Shown here: piece after piece, positions 30,401 through 40,009 of the stretch
Layout of the letters: each line of letters starts with the position of its first letter
How positions within the stretch are numbered: the stretch's first letter is position 1
Assembly: GCF_008042075.1 (NCBI RefSeq)
Contig: NZ_RDBN01000005.1
Coordinates: 899,035-963,034 of the forward strand
Direction of reading: 5' to 3'
Length of the DNA: 64,000 nucleotides
Origin: Streptomyces sp. UW30
GTDB taxonomy: Bacteria; Actinomycetota; Actinomycetes; Streptomycetales; Streptomycetaceae
Translations under genes and position numbers: made by a program
Notes under the pieces: generated by a model
The model's database searches: none
Told to the model about the DNA's origin: nothing
What the model saw: the letters and a program-made list of their open reading frames with translations, nothing else

Positions 30401-30489
30401 CGGGGGTGTACACCAGTGGTGTCCCCGCTGTTCTCGGAGGCGGCAGTGCCCTTCGCTCACATAATGAGACTCCCGTCCCACCTACTTGA
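27472..30489 (+). CDS. Membrane PAS-GGDEF protein with degenerate EAL domain (Cdg-type diguanylate cyclase)
   Basis: A 1005-residue c-di-GMP protein; by place in front of ilvB it corresponds to one of the Cdg proteins of S. coelicolor (SCO5511 as I recall). About eight to nine helices lie in residues 38-360, interrupted by a His-rich loop near 300-325. A PAS domain (about 395-515) precedes GGDEF (SRLGGDEF, motif at 608-612), which is intact and keeps the RxxD inhibitory site (RQGD). The EAL half has lost its catalytic residues: AAQARW for EALLRW, VIEVSD for LEITE, DGFGSGY for DDFGTGY, ADGVD for AEGVE. It should therefore make but not cut c-di-GMP. GTG start behind GGGAGGGCCC. Confidence 0.88.
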   Translation: MSSPPPPTTTLDGALRARRPSAVTLPRPSSSGNGSGLFPQLALALVCAGYAVGSAVGWGSDQVALVMGDFGLAAAAGAAAVSCFRYARRGRIRFRPAWLLFALSSAMAALGNLVWGWYEVVLELPVPSPSYADGFFLCFAPPAIVGLLVLAKRPVTKAGWVCLGLDAWLIGGSLLTLAWSLALAQAAKIDSSGGASVAHTALSLAYPLLDIALVSMVLALHFRRSSANRTAVNTAIGALALTVMCDALFTSPLLHNNYRSGQLLDAGWFAGSLLLAYAPWAQPRNGQEDCDRHGTSGHTRVVHEHLPGQRSGSHHHTPPQGGDHLRYPVTRPIAGSLAALTPYLAAAVCTLGILYNVLNGRSVDRVVLITGGTVVLALVVRQGIMLLDNITLTQELAQKENHFRSLVQGSSDVIMIAAPNGILRYVSPAAAGVYGRSAEDLVGTELANLIHPEDLGCVVHEVRRFLAASPLEEPTTRIECRFRSGEDRWLNVESTVNRHHGGLIFNSRDVTERVRLQAQLQHNAEHDPLTDLPNRALFTQRVQQALSGRRASDRGIALRNTAVLFIDLDGFKGVNDTIGHQAGDELLVQAARRLQEAVRQGDTASRLGGDEFAALIVGDNTRDRTARERHILELADRLRLTLSQPYLIDGNDVRVNASIGVAFAEPSLGAGELLRNADLAMYRAKASGKGRVELYKPQMQQDVVRKAELATRLRAALHAGEFALLHQPVVCLADGRIASVAAQARWRSSQGVLFTPAEFLRVAEDSDKTAELGRWMLEEAVEQAAERTATGLAVPIAVRMGARRLLDRSMPLGSIEALLTRHGLPSGSLVIEVSDLDPRISLDDLERRLSGLRRLGVRVALDGFGSGYAAITALRRLPVDVLRLDRGLVEGVVESARLHKITSGLLRISADLGLQSVADGVDLPEQVVALRAMGCTHGQGMAFSGPLDEYRLRRALSSGHYPVPHGPAEPAFAGGGAGVYTSGVPAVLGGGSALRSHNETPVPPT

Positions 30490-30522
30490 CAGTGGGTGTG
30501 CGCCGGGGGGAGGGTCAGTGCC

Positions 30523-30564
30523 ATGCGCACCCGAATTCTCGTACTTGGAAAGCGCGTCGGCTGA
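30523..30564 (+). CDS. ilv leader peptide
   Basis: A 13-residue frame, MRTRILVLGKRVG, starting on ATG behind GGGGGGAGGG. It holds the run Ile-Leu-Val-Leu, followed by another Val, i.e. exactly the three branched-chain amino acids, and uses codons that are rare in Streptomyces (ATT, GTA, CTT). It lies 55 bases before a U-tract terminator and 170 bp before ilvB. This is the layout of a translation-controlled attenuator: ribosomes stalling at these codons when Ile, Leu or Val are short would prevent the terminator. Comparative studies of actinobacteria have predicted ilv leaders of this type. Confidence 0.8.
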   Translation: MRTRILVLGKRVG

Positions 30565-30618
30565 AGCTGGTGACGTCCGGACAGACCCGGAACTCCCAGC
30601 GACCACCACCGGCGCGCT

Positions 30619-30652
30619 CCCCTCGCTTGCCTTACGGCACGAGGGGTTTTTT
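30619..30652 (+). terminator. Attenuator terminator upstream of ilvB
   Basis: CCCCTCG (30619-30625) pairs with CGAGGGG (30640-30646). The stem continues after a two-base bulge as TGCC/GGCA, and TTTTTT follows (30647-30652). A U-tract terminator is unusual in this genome, and it sits between the ilv leader peptide and ilvB. Confidence 0.85.
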
Positions 30653-30732
30653 GTTGCACAGGCACCAGTCGTGCAGCATCGAAACTCCGCTCAAACTTCG
30701 CAAAAACCCTCAGCATCGAGAAGAGAATGCCG

Positions 30733-32583
30733 ATGACCGAGCAGGCCACCGGGGCCCATAATCCGCAGCCGCGGCCCCGATCCGGAGGACAGCAGTCCGC
30801 CCCCGAGCACGTCACGGGGGCGCAGTCCCTGATCCGTTCGCTCGAGGAGGTCGGCGCCGACACGGTATTCGGCATTCCCGGTGGTGCGATCCTTCCGGCG
30901 TACGACCCGCTGATGGACTCCACCCGAGTGCGCCACGTCCTGGTCCGGCACGAGCAGGGCGCCGGTCACGCCGCCACCGGCTATGCGCAGGCCACCGGCA
31001 GGGTCGGCGTCTGCATGGCGACCTCGGGGCCGGGCGCCACCAACCTGGTCACGCCGATCGCCGACGCGCACATGGACTCCGTGCCGATGGTCGCGATCAC
31101 CGGCCAGGTCGCTTCCAAGGCGATCGGCACGGACGCCTTCCAGGAGGCGGACATCGTCGGCATCACCATGCCGATCACCAAGCACAACTTCCTGGTCACC
31201 AAGGCCGAGGACATCCCCCGGGTGATCGCGCAGGCGTTCCACATCGCCTCCACCGGCCGCCCCGGCCCGGTCCTGGTCGACATCGCCAAGGACGCCCTGC
31301 AGGCGAAGACCACGTTCTCCTGGCCGCCCGTCATGGACCTGCCCGGCTACCGGCCCGTCACCAAGCCGCACGCCAAGCAGATCCGCGAGGCCGCCAAGCT
31401 GATCACCGCCGCCAAGCGGCCCGTCCTCTACGTCGGCGGCGGCGTCATCAAGGCCGGTGCCACCACCGAGCTGAAGGTCCTCGCCGAACTCACCGGAGCG
31501 CCCGTCACCACCACCCTGATGGCGCTCGGCGCATTCCCCGACAGCCACCCGCTGCACGTGGGAATGCCGGGCATGCACGGTGCGGTCACCGCCGTCACCG
31601 CGCTGCAGAAGGCCGACCTGATCGTCGCCCTCGGAGCCCGCTTCGACGACCGCGTCACCGGCAAGCTGGACAGCTTCGCCCCGCACGCCAAGATCGTCCA
31701 CGCCGACATCGACCCCGCGGAGATCGGCAAGAACCGCGCCGCCGACGTGCCGATCGTCGGTGACGCCCGCGAGGTCATCGCCGACCTGGTCCAGGCCGTC
31801 CAGAAGGAGCACGCCGAGGGCCACAAGGGCGACTACACCGCCTGGTGGAAGGACCTGAGCCGCTGGCGGGACACCTACCCGCTCGGCTACGACCAGCCCG
31901 AGGACGGCTCGCTGTCCCCGCAGCAGGTGATCGAGCGCATCGGCCAACTCGCCCCCGAGGGCACGGTCTTCGCGGCCGGCGTCGGCCAGCACCAGATGTG
32001 GGCCGCGCACTTCGTCCAGTACGAGAAGCCCGCGACCTGGCTGAACTCCGGCGGCGCCGGGACGATGGGCTACGCGGTCCCGGCCGCGATGGGCGCCAAG
32101 GCCGGCGTGCCGGAGAAGACGGTCTGGGCGATCGACGGCGACGGCTGCTTCCAGATGACCAATCAGGAACTCACCACCTGCGCCCTGAACAACATCCCGA
32201 TCAAGGTCGCCATCATCAACAACGGCGCCCTCGGGATGGTCCGCCAGTGGCAGACCCTCTTCTACAACCAGCGCTACTCCAACACCGTGCTGCACTCCGG
32301 CCCCGAGGCCGACGGCAAGCAGCCGAGCGCCGGCACCCGCGTCCCCGACTTCGTGAAGCTGTCGGAGGCCATGGGCTGCTACGCGATCCGCTGCGAGAAC
32401 CCGGCCGACCTCGACAAGGTCATCGAAGAGGCGAACTCCATCAACGACCGTCCGGTCGTCGTCGACTTCATCGTCCACGAGGACGCGATGGTGTGGCCGA
32501 TGGTCGCCGCAGGCACCTCCAACGACGAGATCATGGCCGCCCGGGACGTCCGCCCCGACTTCGGCGACAACGAAGACGACTGA
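30733..32583 (+). CDS. ilvB: Acetolactate synthase large subunit
   Basis: The 616-residue thiamine-diphosphate enzyme that makes acetolactate and acetohydroxybutyrate, the first common step of Val, Leu and Ile synthesis. The activating Glu is in [14 protein letters not shown] (about 75), the FAD-binding middle domain spans about 225-375, and the ThDP motif [14 protein letters not shown] is near 475. The N-terminal 25 residues are a variable, proline-rich tail. Of two in-frame ATGs, 30733 has better spacing to GAGAAGAG than 30727. It heads ilvBN and is controlled by the leader and terminator upstream. Confidence 0.96.
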   Translation: MTEQATGAHNPQPRPRSGGQQSAPEHVTGAQSLIRSLEEVGADTVFGIPGGAILPAYDPLMDSTRVRHVLVRHEQGAGHAATGYAQATGRVGVCMATSGPGATNLVTPIADAHMDSVPMVAITGQVASKAIGTDAFQEADIVGITMPITKHNFLVTKAEDIPRVIAQAFHIASTGRPGPVLVDIAKDALQAKTTFSWPPVMDLPGYRPVTKPHAKQIREAAKLITAAKRPVLYVGGGVIKAGATTELKVLAELTGAPVTTTLMALGAFPDSHPLHVGMPGMHGAVTAVTALQKADLIVALGARFDDRVTGKLDSFAPHAKIVHADIDPAEIGKNRAADVPIVGDAREVIADLVQAVQKEHAEGHKGDYTAWWKDLSRWRDTYPLGYDQPEDGSLSPQQVIERIGQLAPEGTVFAAGVGQHQMWAAHFVQYEKPATWLNSGGAGTMGYAVPAAMGAKAGVPEKTVWAIDGDGCFQMTNQELTTCALNNIPIKVAIINNGALGMVRQWQTLFYNQRYSNTVLHSGPEADGKQPSAGTRVPDFVKLSEAMGCYAIRCENPADLDKVIEEANSINDRPVVVDFIVHEDAMVWPMVAAGTSNDEIMAARDVRPDFGDNEDD

Positions 32584-32605
32584 GCGAGAGAGACGTAAAA
32601 AGACC

Positions 32606-34250
<1,645 letters not shown>

Positions 34251-34262
34251 GCCTCATTCGAC

Positions 34263-34289
34263 GGGGCCGGAGCGTGCTGCTCCGGCCCT
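34263..34289 (+). terminator. Terminator behind ilvC
   Basis: Perfect arms GGGCCGGAGC (34264-34273) and GCTCCGGCCC (34279-34288) with a five-base loop, followed by TGTTGT. Confidence 0.85.
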
Positions 34290-34481
34290 GTTGTCCAACC
34301 CGTCGCATCACGGACGGGTGATCCTTCCGCGGAGGCGCAAGACGCCTCTCACCGCGCCACTACACTGCCTTACTACATACGCGTCAGGCCCACAGCGTCG
34401 TGCGTCTTCCACGCGGCTAGCAACCCTCCACCGCCTGCGGCCGTCGGGACGGCCGTCCGCATTGGACTTGTGAGGACTCAC

Positions 34482-36071
34482 GTGAGCTCGAAACCCGTCG
34501 TACTCATCGCTGAAGAGCTGTCGCCTGCCACTGTCGACGCGCTTGGCCCCGACTTCGAGATCCGGCACTGCAACGGAGCGGACCGAGCCGAGCTGCTCCC
34601 GGCCATCGCCGAGGTCGACGCGATCCTGATCCGCTCCGCCACCAAGGTGGACGCCGAGGCGGTCGCCGCCGCGAAGAAGCTCAAGGTCGTCGCACGAGCC
34701 GGCGTCGGCCTGGACAACGTCGACGTCTCCGCCGCCACCAAGGCCGGCGTCATGGTCGTCAACGCCCCCACCTCGAACATCGTGACCGCCGCCGAGCTGG
34801 CCTGCGGTCTGCTCGTCGCCACCGCCCGCCACATTCCGCAGGCCAACGCCGCGCTGAAGAACGGCGAGTGGAAGCGCAGCAAGTACACGGGTGTGGAGCT
34901 GGCCGAGAAGACCCTGGGTGTCGTGGGTCTGGGGCGGATCGGTGCGCTGGTCGCCCAGCGTATGTCCGGCTTCGGCATGAAGGTCGTCGCCTACGACCCC
35001 TACATCCAGCCCGCGCGCGCCGCGCAGATGGGCGTCAAGGTGCTGTCGCTGGACGAGCTGCTCGAGGTCTCCGACTTCATCACCGTCCACCTGCCCAAGA
35101 CCCCCGAGACCGTCGGCCTCATCGGCGACGAGGCGCTGCGCAAGGTCAAGCCGAGCGTGCGCATCGTCAACGCCGCGCGCGGCGGGATCGTCGACGAGGA
35201 GGCGCTGTACTCCGCCCTCAAGGAGGGCCGGGTCGCCGGTGCCGGTCTGGACGTGTACGCGAAGGAGCCCTGCACGGACTCCCCGCTCTTCGAGTTCGAC
35301 CAGGTCGTCGCCACCCCGCACCTCGGTGCCTCCACCGACGAGGCGCAGGAGAAGGCCGGTATCGCCGTCGCCAAGTCGGTGCGCCTCGCGCTCGCCGGTG
35401 AGCTGGTCCCGGACGCGGTGAACGTCCAGGGCGGTGTCATCGCCGAGGACGTCAAGCCGGGTCTGCCGCTCGCCGAGCGCCTCGGCCGGATCTTCACGGC
35501 GCTCGCCGGTGAGGTCGCGGTCCGCCTCGACGTCGAGGTGTACGGCGAGATCACGCAGCACGATGTGAAGGTGCTGGAGCTGTCCGCCCTCAAGGGTGTC
35601 TTCGAGGACGTGGTCGACGAGACCGTGTCGTACGTCAACGCCCCGCTGTTCGCCCAGGAGCGTGGCGTCGAGGTGCGGCTGACGACCAGCTCGGAGGCGA
35701 CCGACCACCGCAACGTCGTCACCGTGCGCGGCACGCTGTCGAACGGCGAGGAGGTGTCGGTGTCCGGCACGCTGGCCGGTCCCAAGCACCTTCAGAAGAT
35801 CGTCGCGGTCGGCGAGTACGACGTGGACCTCGCGCTGGCCGACCACATGGCCGTGCTGCGGTACGAGGACCGTCCGGGTGTCGTCGGCACCGTCGGCCGG
35901 ATCCTCGGCGAGGCCGGGATCAACATCGCCGGTATGCAGGTGTCGCGTGCGGTCGCCGGTGGCGAGGCGCTGGCCGTCCTCACCGTCGACGACACGGTGA
36001 CGCAGGCGGTGCTGACGGAGGTGGCCGAGGAGATCGGCGCCACGTCGGCGCGTTCCGTGAACCTCGTCTGA
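34482..36071 (+). CDS. serA: D-3-phosphoglycerate dehydrogenase
   Basis: The 529-residue first enzyme of serine synthesis, oxidising 3-phosphoglycerate with NAD. NAD site GVVGLGRIGALVAQR (about 145-159), catalytic Arg in NAARGGIVDEEAL (about 235), Glu in YAKEPCTDSP (about 265) and His in TPHLGASTDEAQEKAG (about 283). Behind the catalytic part come the ASB domain (about 320-450) and a C-terminal ACT domain (about 455-529) for serine feedback, the long form found in actinobacteria. I chose the GTG at 34482, six bases behind GAGGAC; GTG 34470 is less likely. Confidence 0.96.
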   Translation: MSSKPVVLIAEELSPATVDALGPDFEIRHCNGADRAELLPAIAEVDAILIRSATKVDAEAVAAAKKLKVVARAGVGLDNVDVSAATKAGVMVVNAPTSNIVTAAELACGLLVATARHIPQANAALKNGEWKRSKYTGVELAEKTLGVVGLGRIGALVAQRMSGFGMKVVAYDPYIQPARAAQMGVKVLSLDELLEVSDFITVHLPKTPETVGLIGDEALRKVKPSVRIVNAARGGIVDEEALYSALKEGRVAGAGLDVYAKEPCTDSPLFEFDQVVATPHLGASTDEAQEKAGIAVAKSVRLALAGELVPDAVNVQGGVIAEDVKPGLPLAERLGRIFTALAGEVAVRLDVEVYGEITQHDVKVLELSALKGVFEDVVDETVSYVNAPLFAQERGVEVRLTTSSEATDHRNVVTVRGTLSNGEEVSVSGTLAGPKHLQKIVAVGEYDVDLALADHMAVLRYEDRPGVVGTVGRILGEAGINIAGMQVSRAVAGGEALAVLTVDDTVTQAVLTEVAEEIGATSARSVNLV

Positions 36072-36080
36072 GACGCGGGT

Positions 36081-36160
36081 GTCCGAGGGCCTGCGGCCCC
36101 CGGACACCGGCTTCGGCCCTTGAGGGGCCTCGTTCTCAAACGCCGGACGGGCTGAGTTGG
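36081..36160. repeat. Dispersed 3'-end repeat, copy 1
   Basis: The stretch with CTTCGGCC...GGGGCCTCGTTCTCAA and GCCGGACGGGCTGA is a repeat that, from memory, is spread through Streptomyces intergenic regions. A second version is at 56885-56957. The stop codon and last residues (SPSGV) of the minus-strand MFS gene are made from it. Confidence 0.6.
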
Positions 36161-37671
36161 TCAGCCTGTCCGGCGTTTTGCCGTGCCCGTCGCGGCAGGC
36201 TCACCGCCGCCAGCACCGCCGCTCCCACCAACAGGGCCGCCCCCGCGATCGCCGCGCCCTGCATCCCGCTGGTGAACGCCTCGCGCGCGACCGTGGCAAG
36301 ACCCGGCACCTGATCGGCGACCGCCAGTGCTCCGCCCAGCGTCTCGCGGGCCGCGTCCGGGGCCGAGTCCGGGATGTCGTGACGGTAGATCGCCGTACCG
36401 ATCGAGCCGAGCACCGCCATGCCCAGCGCGCCGCCGAACTCTCCGCCGGTCTCCATCAGGGAGGACGCGGCGCCGGCCCGCTCCACCGGGGCGGTGCCCA
36501 TCGCGAGGTCCATGATCTGGGACATCACCGTGACGCCTCCGACGGCCAGGACCGCGCACGAGGTCAGCACCAGCCACATCGAGTCGGTTCCGGCGAGGGC
36601 CAGCAGTGCGAAGCCGGCCGCGGCGATCGCGAAGCCCGCCGTGACGACGTAGGCCCGATCGACGCCCTTCTGCACCAACTGGGTCGCGATCGGACCCGCC
36701 GCCCCGATCGGCACCGACGGCAGCAGCGCCCACAGGGCCGCCTCCAGCGCGCCCATGCCGAGCACCGACTGCAGGTACTGCGTGGTGAAGTACGACGAGC
36801 CCATCACCGCGAACATGCAGACGAGGTTCAGGGCGACCGACGGCGCGAAGCCGCGCCCCCGGAACAGGGCCGGGGAGATCATCGGTGAGGTGCCGGTGCG
36901 CTGGCGGTGCACGAACAGCGCCGCGAACAGCAGGCCGACGGTGATCGAGACGACGTAGCGGACGTTCCAGCCCTCGGAGGGAATCTCCTTCAGGCCGTAG
37001 ACCACGGGGAGCACGGCCGCCATCGACAGGGGGACGCTCAGCAGGTCGAATCGGCCGGGGGCCGGGTTCTTCGACTCGGGGAGCAGGAGCGGGCCGAGGA
37101 TCAGCAGCAGCGCCATGGCGGGCAGGTTGATCAGGAAGACCGAGCCCCACCAGAAGTGCTCGACCAGCACGCCGCTCATCACCGAGCCCAGCGCGATCCC
37201 GCCGGTCATCACGCCGGACCACACGCCGATCGCCTTCGCGCGCTGGCCGGGGTCGGTGAACATCGTGCGGAGCATGGCCATCGTCGACGGCATCAGGGTC
37301 GCGCCGCCGATGCCGAGGACCGCGCGGGCCGCGATCAGCATCTCGGCGCTGTTCGCGTACGCCGCCGTCAGTGAGGCGGCGCCGAAGGCGGCGGCGCCGA
37401 TCAGCAGGAGCCGGCGGTGGCCGATGCGGTCGCCGAGCGAGCCCATCGTCATCAGCAGGCCCGCCAGGACGAAGGCGTAGATGTCGAAGATCCACAGCTG
37501 CTGGGTGCCGGTCGGCTCCAGGTCCGCGCTGATCGCCGGGATCGCGAAGTAGAGGACCGAGACGTCCATCGAGACCAGCAGCAGCGGCAGCATCAGCACG
37601 CCCAGGGCGGTCCATTCGCGGCGGCCGGCCCGGGCGGGCGGCGCGGTGGTGGTGCTCGGGTTCGTTGTCAT
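36136..37671 (-). CDS. MFS transporter, DHA2 (EmrB/QacA) type
   Basis: A 511-residue drug exporter with 14 predicted helices. Motif A is seen as GSLGDRIGHRRLLLIG (about 77-92), motif C-like residues in VLGIGGATLMPSTMAM (about 118-133), and the first helix carries the Asp of LLLVSMDVSVLYFAIPA (about 31-47). The N-terminus is a short Thr/Pro/Ala tail. It is divergent from a TetR gene with tandem 13-bp sites between them, so the TetR protein very likely controls it. The C-terminal SPSGV and stop come from a dispersed repeat. Confidence 0.93.
   Translation of the reverse strand: MTTNPSTTTAPPARAGRREWTALGVLMLPLLLVSMDVSVLYFAIPAISADLEPTGTQQLWIFDIYAFVLAGLLMTMGSLGDRIGHRRLLLIGAAAFGAASLTAAYANSAEMLIAARAVLGIGGATLMPSTMAMLRTMFTDPGQRAKAIGVWSGVMTGGIALGSVMSGVLVEHFWWGSVFLINLPAMALLLILGPLLLPESKNPAPGRFDLLSVPLSMAAVLPVVYGLKEIPSEGWNVRYVVSITVGLLFAALFVHRQRTGTSPMISPALFRGRGFAPSVALNLVCMFAVMGSSYFTTQYLQSVLGMGALEAALWALLPSVPIGAAGPIATQLVQKGVDRAYVVTAGFAIAAAGFALLALAGTDSMWLVLTSCAVLAVGGVTVMSQIMDLAMGTAPVERAGAASSLMETGGEFGGALGMAVLGSIGTAIYRHDIPDSAPDAARETLGGALAVADQVPGLATVAREAFTSGMQGAAIAGAALLVGAAVLAAVSLPRRARQNAGQADQLSPSGV
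36138..36178. terminator. Long hairpin at the serA / MFS junction
   Basis: Two 18-base arms (36138-36155 and 36161-36178) pair with a single G-T wobble around a five-base loop and are followed by TTG. It overlaps the last codons of the MFS gene and would stop transcription of serA. Confidence 0.75.
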
Positions 37672-37678
37672 GACGGTG

Positions 37679-37684
37679 AATGTA
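37679..37684 (-). promoter_or_regulatory. -10 hexamer of the MFS gene
   Basis: On the minus strand TACATT ends seven bases before the ATG of the MFS gene. Confidence 0.5.
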
Positions 37685-37696
37685 CGCGCGTCTTAA

Positions 37697-37735
37697 ACGC
37701 TTGTCTAGAACGTTTGTATAGGACGCTTGTATGGA
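37697..37735. promoter_or_regulatory. Three tandem 13-bp repeats, probable TetR sites
   Basis: ACGCTTGTCTAGA, ACGTTTGTATAGG and ACGCTTGTATGGA follow each other without gap (37697, 37710, 37723). They lie between the divergent -10 hexamers of the MFS and TetR genes, where a repressor would block both. Confidence 0.6.
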
Positions 37736-37742
37736 CCGGCGG

Positions 37743-37748
37743 TAGGGT
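37743..37748 (+). promoter_or_regulatory. -10 hexamer of the TetR gene at 37755
   Basis: TAGGGT ends six bases before the ATG, fitting a leaderless transcript. Confidence 0.5.
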
Positions 37749-37754
37749 GGTCGC

Positions 37755-38339
37755 ATGGGACACCGTGAGGATCTGCTGGAGGGCGCCAAGCGCTGCCTGC
37801 TCGACAAGGGCTTCGCGCGCACGACGGCGCGGGACATCGTCAAGGAGTCGGGGACCAACCTGGCCTCGATCGGCTACCACTACGGCTCCAAGGACGCGCT
37901 GCTGGCGCAGGCGTACGTATCTCTGGTCGAGGGGATGAGCGATGCCTTCGACGGCGACGAGAGCGCCGGGATCACCGCCGAGCCGGGCTCGTTCGAGAGG
38001 TTCGAGCAGGTGTGGTCGAACATCATCGGCACCATGCGCGAGCCAGGTTCGATGTGGCGGCTCAGCATGGAGATCGTCGTCATGGGCGACCGGCTGCCCG
38101 AGCTCCGCGACCATCTGGCGGCCGCTCAGCGGGAGGCCGGGCGCGGGCTGATTCCGCTGCTCATGGGCGGACGGGAGGAGGACGTCCCGGAGGAGGCCGT
38201 GGACACGCTCGGCATGTTCTACGTGACCCTGATGACGGGCCTCATCGCGCAGTGGACCTTCGACCCGAAGACCGCGCCCGGCGCGGACCAGCTCACCGCG
38301 GGGCTGCGCCAGGTGTTCGAGGCGGTCACGAGGAAATGA
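37755..38339 (+). CDS. TetR/AcrR-family transcriptional regulator
   Basis: A 194-residue regulator. The helix-turn-helix is at about residues 8-52 (AKRCLLDKGFARTTARDIVK, SIGYHYGSKDALL). The ligand domain ends LTAGLRQVFEAVTRK. It is divergent from the MFS exporter across tandem repeats and is the likely repressor of that pump. Its last 14 bases overlap the convergent ATPase gene of the ABC operon. Confidence 0.92.
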   Translation: MGHREDLLEGAKRCLLDKGFARTTARDIVKESGTNLASIGYHYGSKDALLAQAYVSLVEGMSDAFDGDESAGITAEPGSFERFEQVWSNIIGTMREPGSMWRLSMEIVVMGDRLPELRDHLAAAQREAGRGLIPLLMGGREEDVPEEAVDTLGMFYVTLMTGLIAQWTFDPKTAPGADQLTAGLRQVFEAVTRK

Positions 38340-39000
38340 CGCGTCCCTCGCGCATCTCGATCGCCCGGTCCGCGAAGTGCCGTACGACGGCCCGGTCGTG
38401 GCAGATGAACAGGTAGCCGAGGCCGAGGTCGTCCTGGAGGTCGGCGAGCAGGTTCAGCACGCCGGCCCGGACCGAGGGGTCGAGGGACGAGACCGGTTCG
38501 TCGAGGACCAGCAGACGCGGCTGCGACGCCAACGCGCGGGCGATTCCGACCCGTTGGCACTGGCCGCCGGAGAGCTCGTGCGGGCGACGGTCGCCGTACG
38601 ACGGGTCCAGGCCGACCCGGTCGAGCAGTTCGGCCACCTGGTCGGGAGTGGGCCTACGGCCCTGGATCCGCAGGGGTTCCGCCACCGCGTCGCGGATGCG
38701 GTGGCGGGGGCTGAGCGAGCCGTACGGATCCTGGAAGACGGGCTGCATGCGCGGGCGGATCGGGCGCAGCTCGCGTTCGGAGAGGGACGTCAACTCCCGG
38801 CCCTCGAAGCGCACTTCACCGGAGTCCGGGCGGCGCAGCTGCAGGACCGCCAGGCCCGTGGAGGACTTGCCGCAACCGGAGGGGCCGTTCAGGGCGAGGG
38901 TCTCGCCGGCGTCCAGGGTGAAGGAGACGTGGTCCACGGCGGTGGCGTCGCCGTAGCGGACCACGAGGTCGCGGACGTCGAGCAGGGCGTCAGTGCTCAT
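38326..39000 (-). CDS. ABC transporter ATP-binding protein (DppF/NikE type)
   Basis: A 224-residue ATPase, the last gene of the ABC operon. Walker A is GPSGCGKSS (about 39-47), the signature LSGGQCQRVGIARAL (about 142-156) has Cys where most have Gln-Gln or Arg, Walker B is LLVLDEPVSSLDPS, and the switch His is in ICHDRAVV. It lacks the C-terminal oligopeptide/nickel extension that the sister ATPase had. Its ATG overlaps the stop of that gene by four bases. Role: powering import of a metal chelate or peptide through the fused permease. Confidence 0.88.
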   Translation of the reverse strand: MSTDALLDVRDLVVRYGDATAVDHVSFTLDAGETLALNGPSGCGKSSTGLAVLQLRRPDSGEVRFEGRELTSLSERELRPIRPRMQPVFQDPYGSLSPRHRIRDAVAEPLRIQGRRPTPDQVAELLDRVGLDPSYGDRRPHELSGGQCQRVGIARALASQPRLLVLDEPVSSLDPSVRAGVLNLLADLQDDLGLGYLFICHDRAVVRHFADRAIEMREGRVISS

Positions 39001-40009
39001 GCGGACTGCTGCTCCTTCTCCTGGAACAACTCCGTTGCGGGATACGGGACTTCAGTCCAGCGGTGGCAGGCCACCAGCCGGTTCTCCACTTGCTGCGGTG
39101 CCGGGTCCGCCGTACGGCAGGCGTCCACGGCGAGCGGGCAGCGCGGGGCGAAGGCGCAGCCCGGCGGGAGCGCGCCCGGCGCGGGCGGTGAGCAGGACGA
39201 TGGGCAGGCGGGCGGTGCGCGGGTCCGCACGCAGCGCCCCCGGCGGCATGCGGCAGCGCGCCGTGATCGCCATGGCGACGGTCAACGAGCCCGAGATCGT
39301 CGTCGCCGACGAGCCGACGACCGCGCTGGACGAGGAGCACCGCGACCAGGTGCTGCGAGTGCTGGCCGAGCAGCGGGAGGCGGTCGGCGTGCTCCCGTAC
39401 GACGTCCATGTCATGGGTGACGAGCACGAGCGCGGCGCCGACCGCCTCCCGCTGCTCGGCCAGCACTCGCAGCACCTGGTCGCGGTGCTCCTCGTCCAGC
39501 GCGGTCGTCGGCTCGTCGGCGACGACGATCTCGGGCTCGTTGACCGTCGCCATGGCGATCACGGCGCGCTGCCGCATGCCGCCGGAGTACTCGTGCGGAT
39601 ACGCCCGCGCCTTGCGTCCGGCGTCCGGGATGCCCACCCGGTCCAGCGCGGCGACCGCCCGGGCGCGGGCCTCCTTGCGGGAGACGCGGGCCACCGACCG
39701 TACGGCGGCGGCGAGTTGGTCGCCCACCGGGTGCACGGGGGAGAGGGCGGACAGGGCGTCCTGCGGGACGAGGGAGATACGGCGGCCGCGGTGCGCCGTG
39801 AGGTCCGGCCGGATCGTTCCGCTCGTCGTCGCGCCCTTGGGCAGCATGCCCAGCAGCGCCCGGGCGGTGAGGGACTTGCCCGCGCCCGACTCGCCGACGA
39901 TCGCCAGGACTTCGCGTGGGCGGACGTCGAAGGACAGGCCGCGTACGGCCTCGACGCCGTCGAAGGCGATGCGCAGGTCGCGCACCGACAGCAGTGCGTC
40001 AGTCGGCAA
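38997..40009 (-). pseudogene. ABC transporter ATP-binding protein (DppD/NikD type), disrupted by an inverted duplication
   Basis: The 5' part is normal: TTG start at 40009 seven bases behind GGAAGGAG, Walker A GESGAGKSL, signature EYSGGMRQRAVIAMA, Walker B EIVVADEPTTALD and the switch VTHDMDVVREH. Right after this the frame runs into a reverse-complement copy of its own codons (39240-39389 copies 39436-39585). The normal C-terminus is still there in another frame: LPPGCAFAPRCPLAVDACRT and ACHRW, ending at 38997 in a four-base overlap with the next gene. The segment between VVREH and that tail is replaced. Either a real mutation or an assembly fold-back error. Confidence 0.85.
39240..39585. 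repeat. Perfect 150-bp inverted repeat with 46-bp spacer
   Basis: Bases 39240-39389 are the exact reverse complement of 39436-39585; the match stops at both ends (39239/39586 and 39390/39435 do not pair). The right arm is the original coding copy (signature to Walker B of the ATPase), the left arm an inverted copy. Not a known mobile element; no target duplication was seen. Confidence 0.95.
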
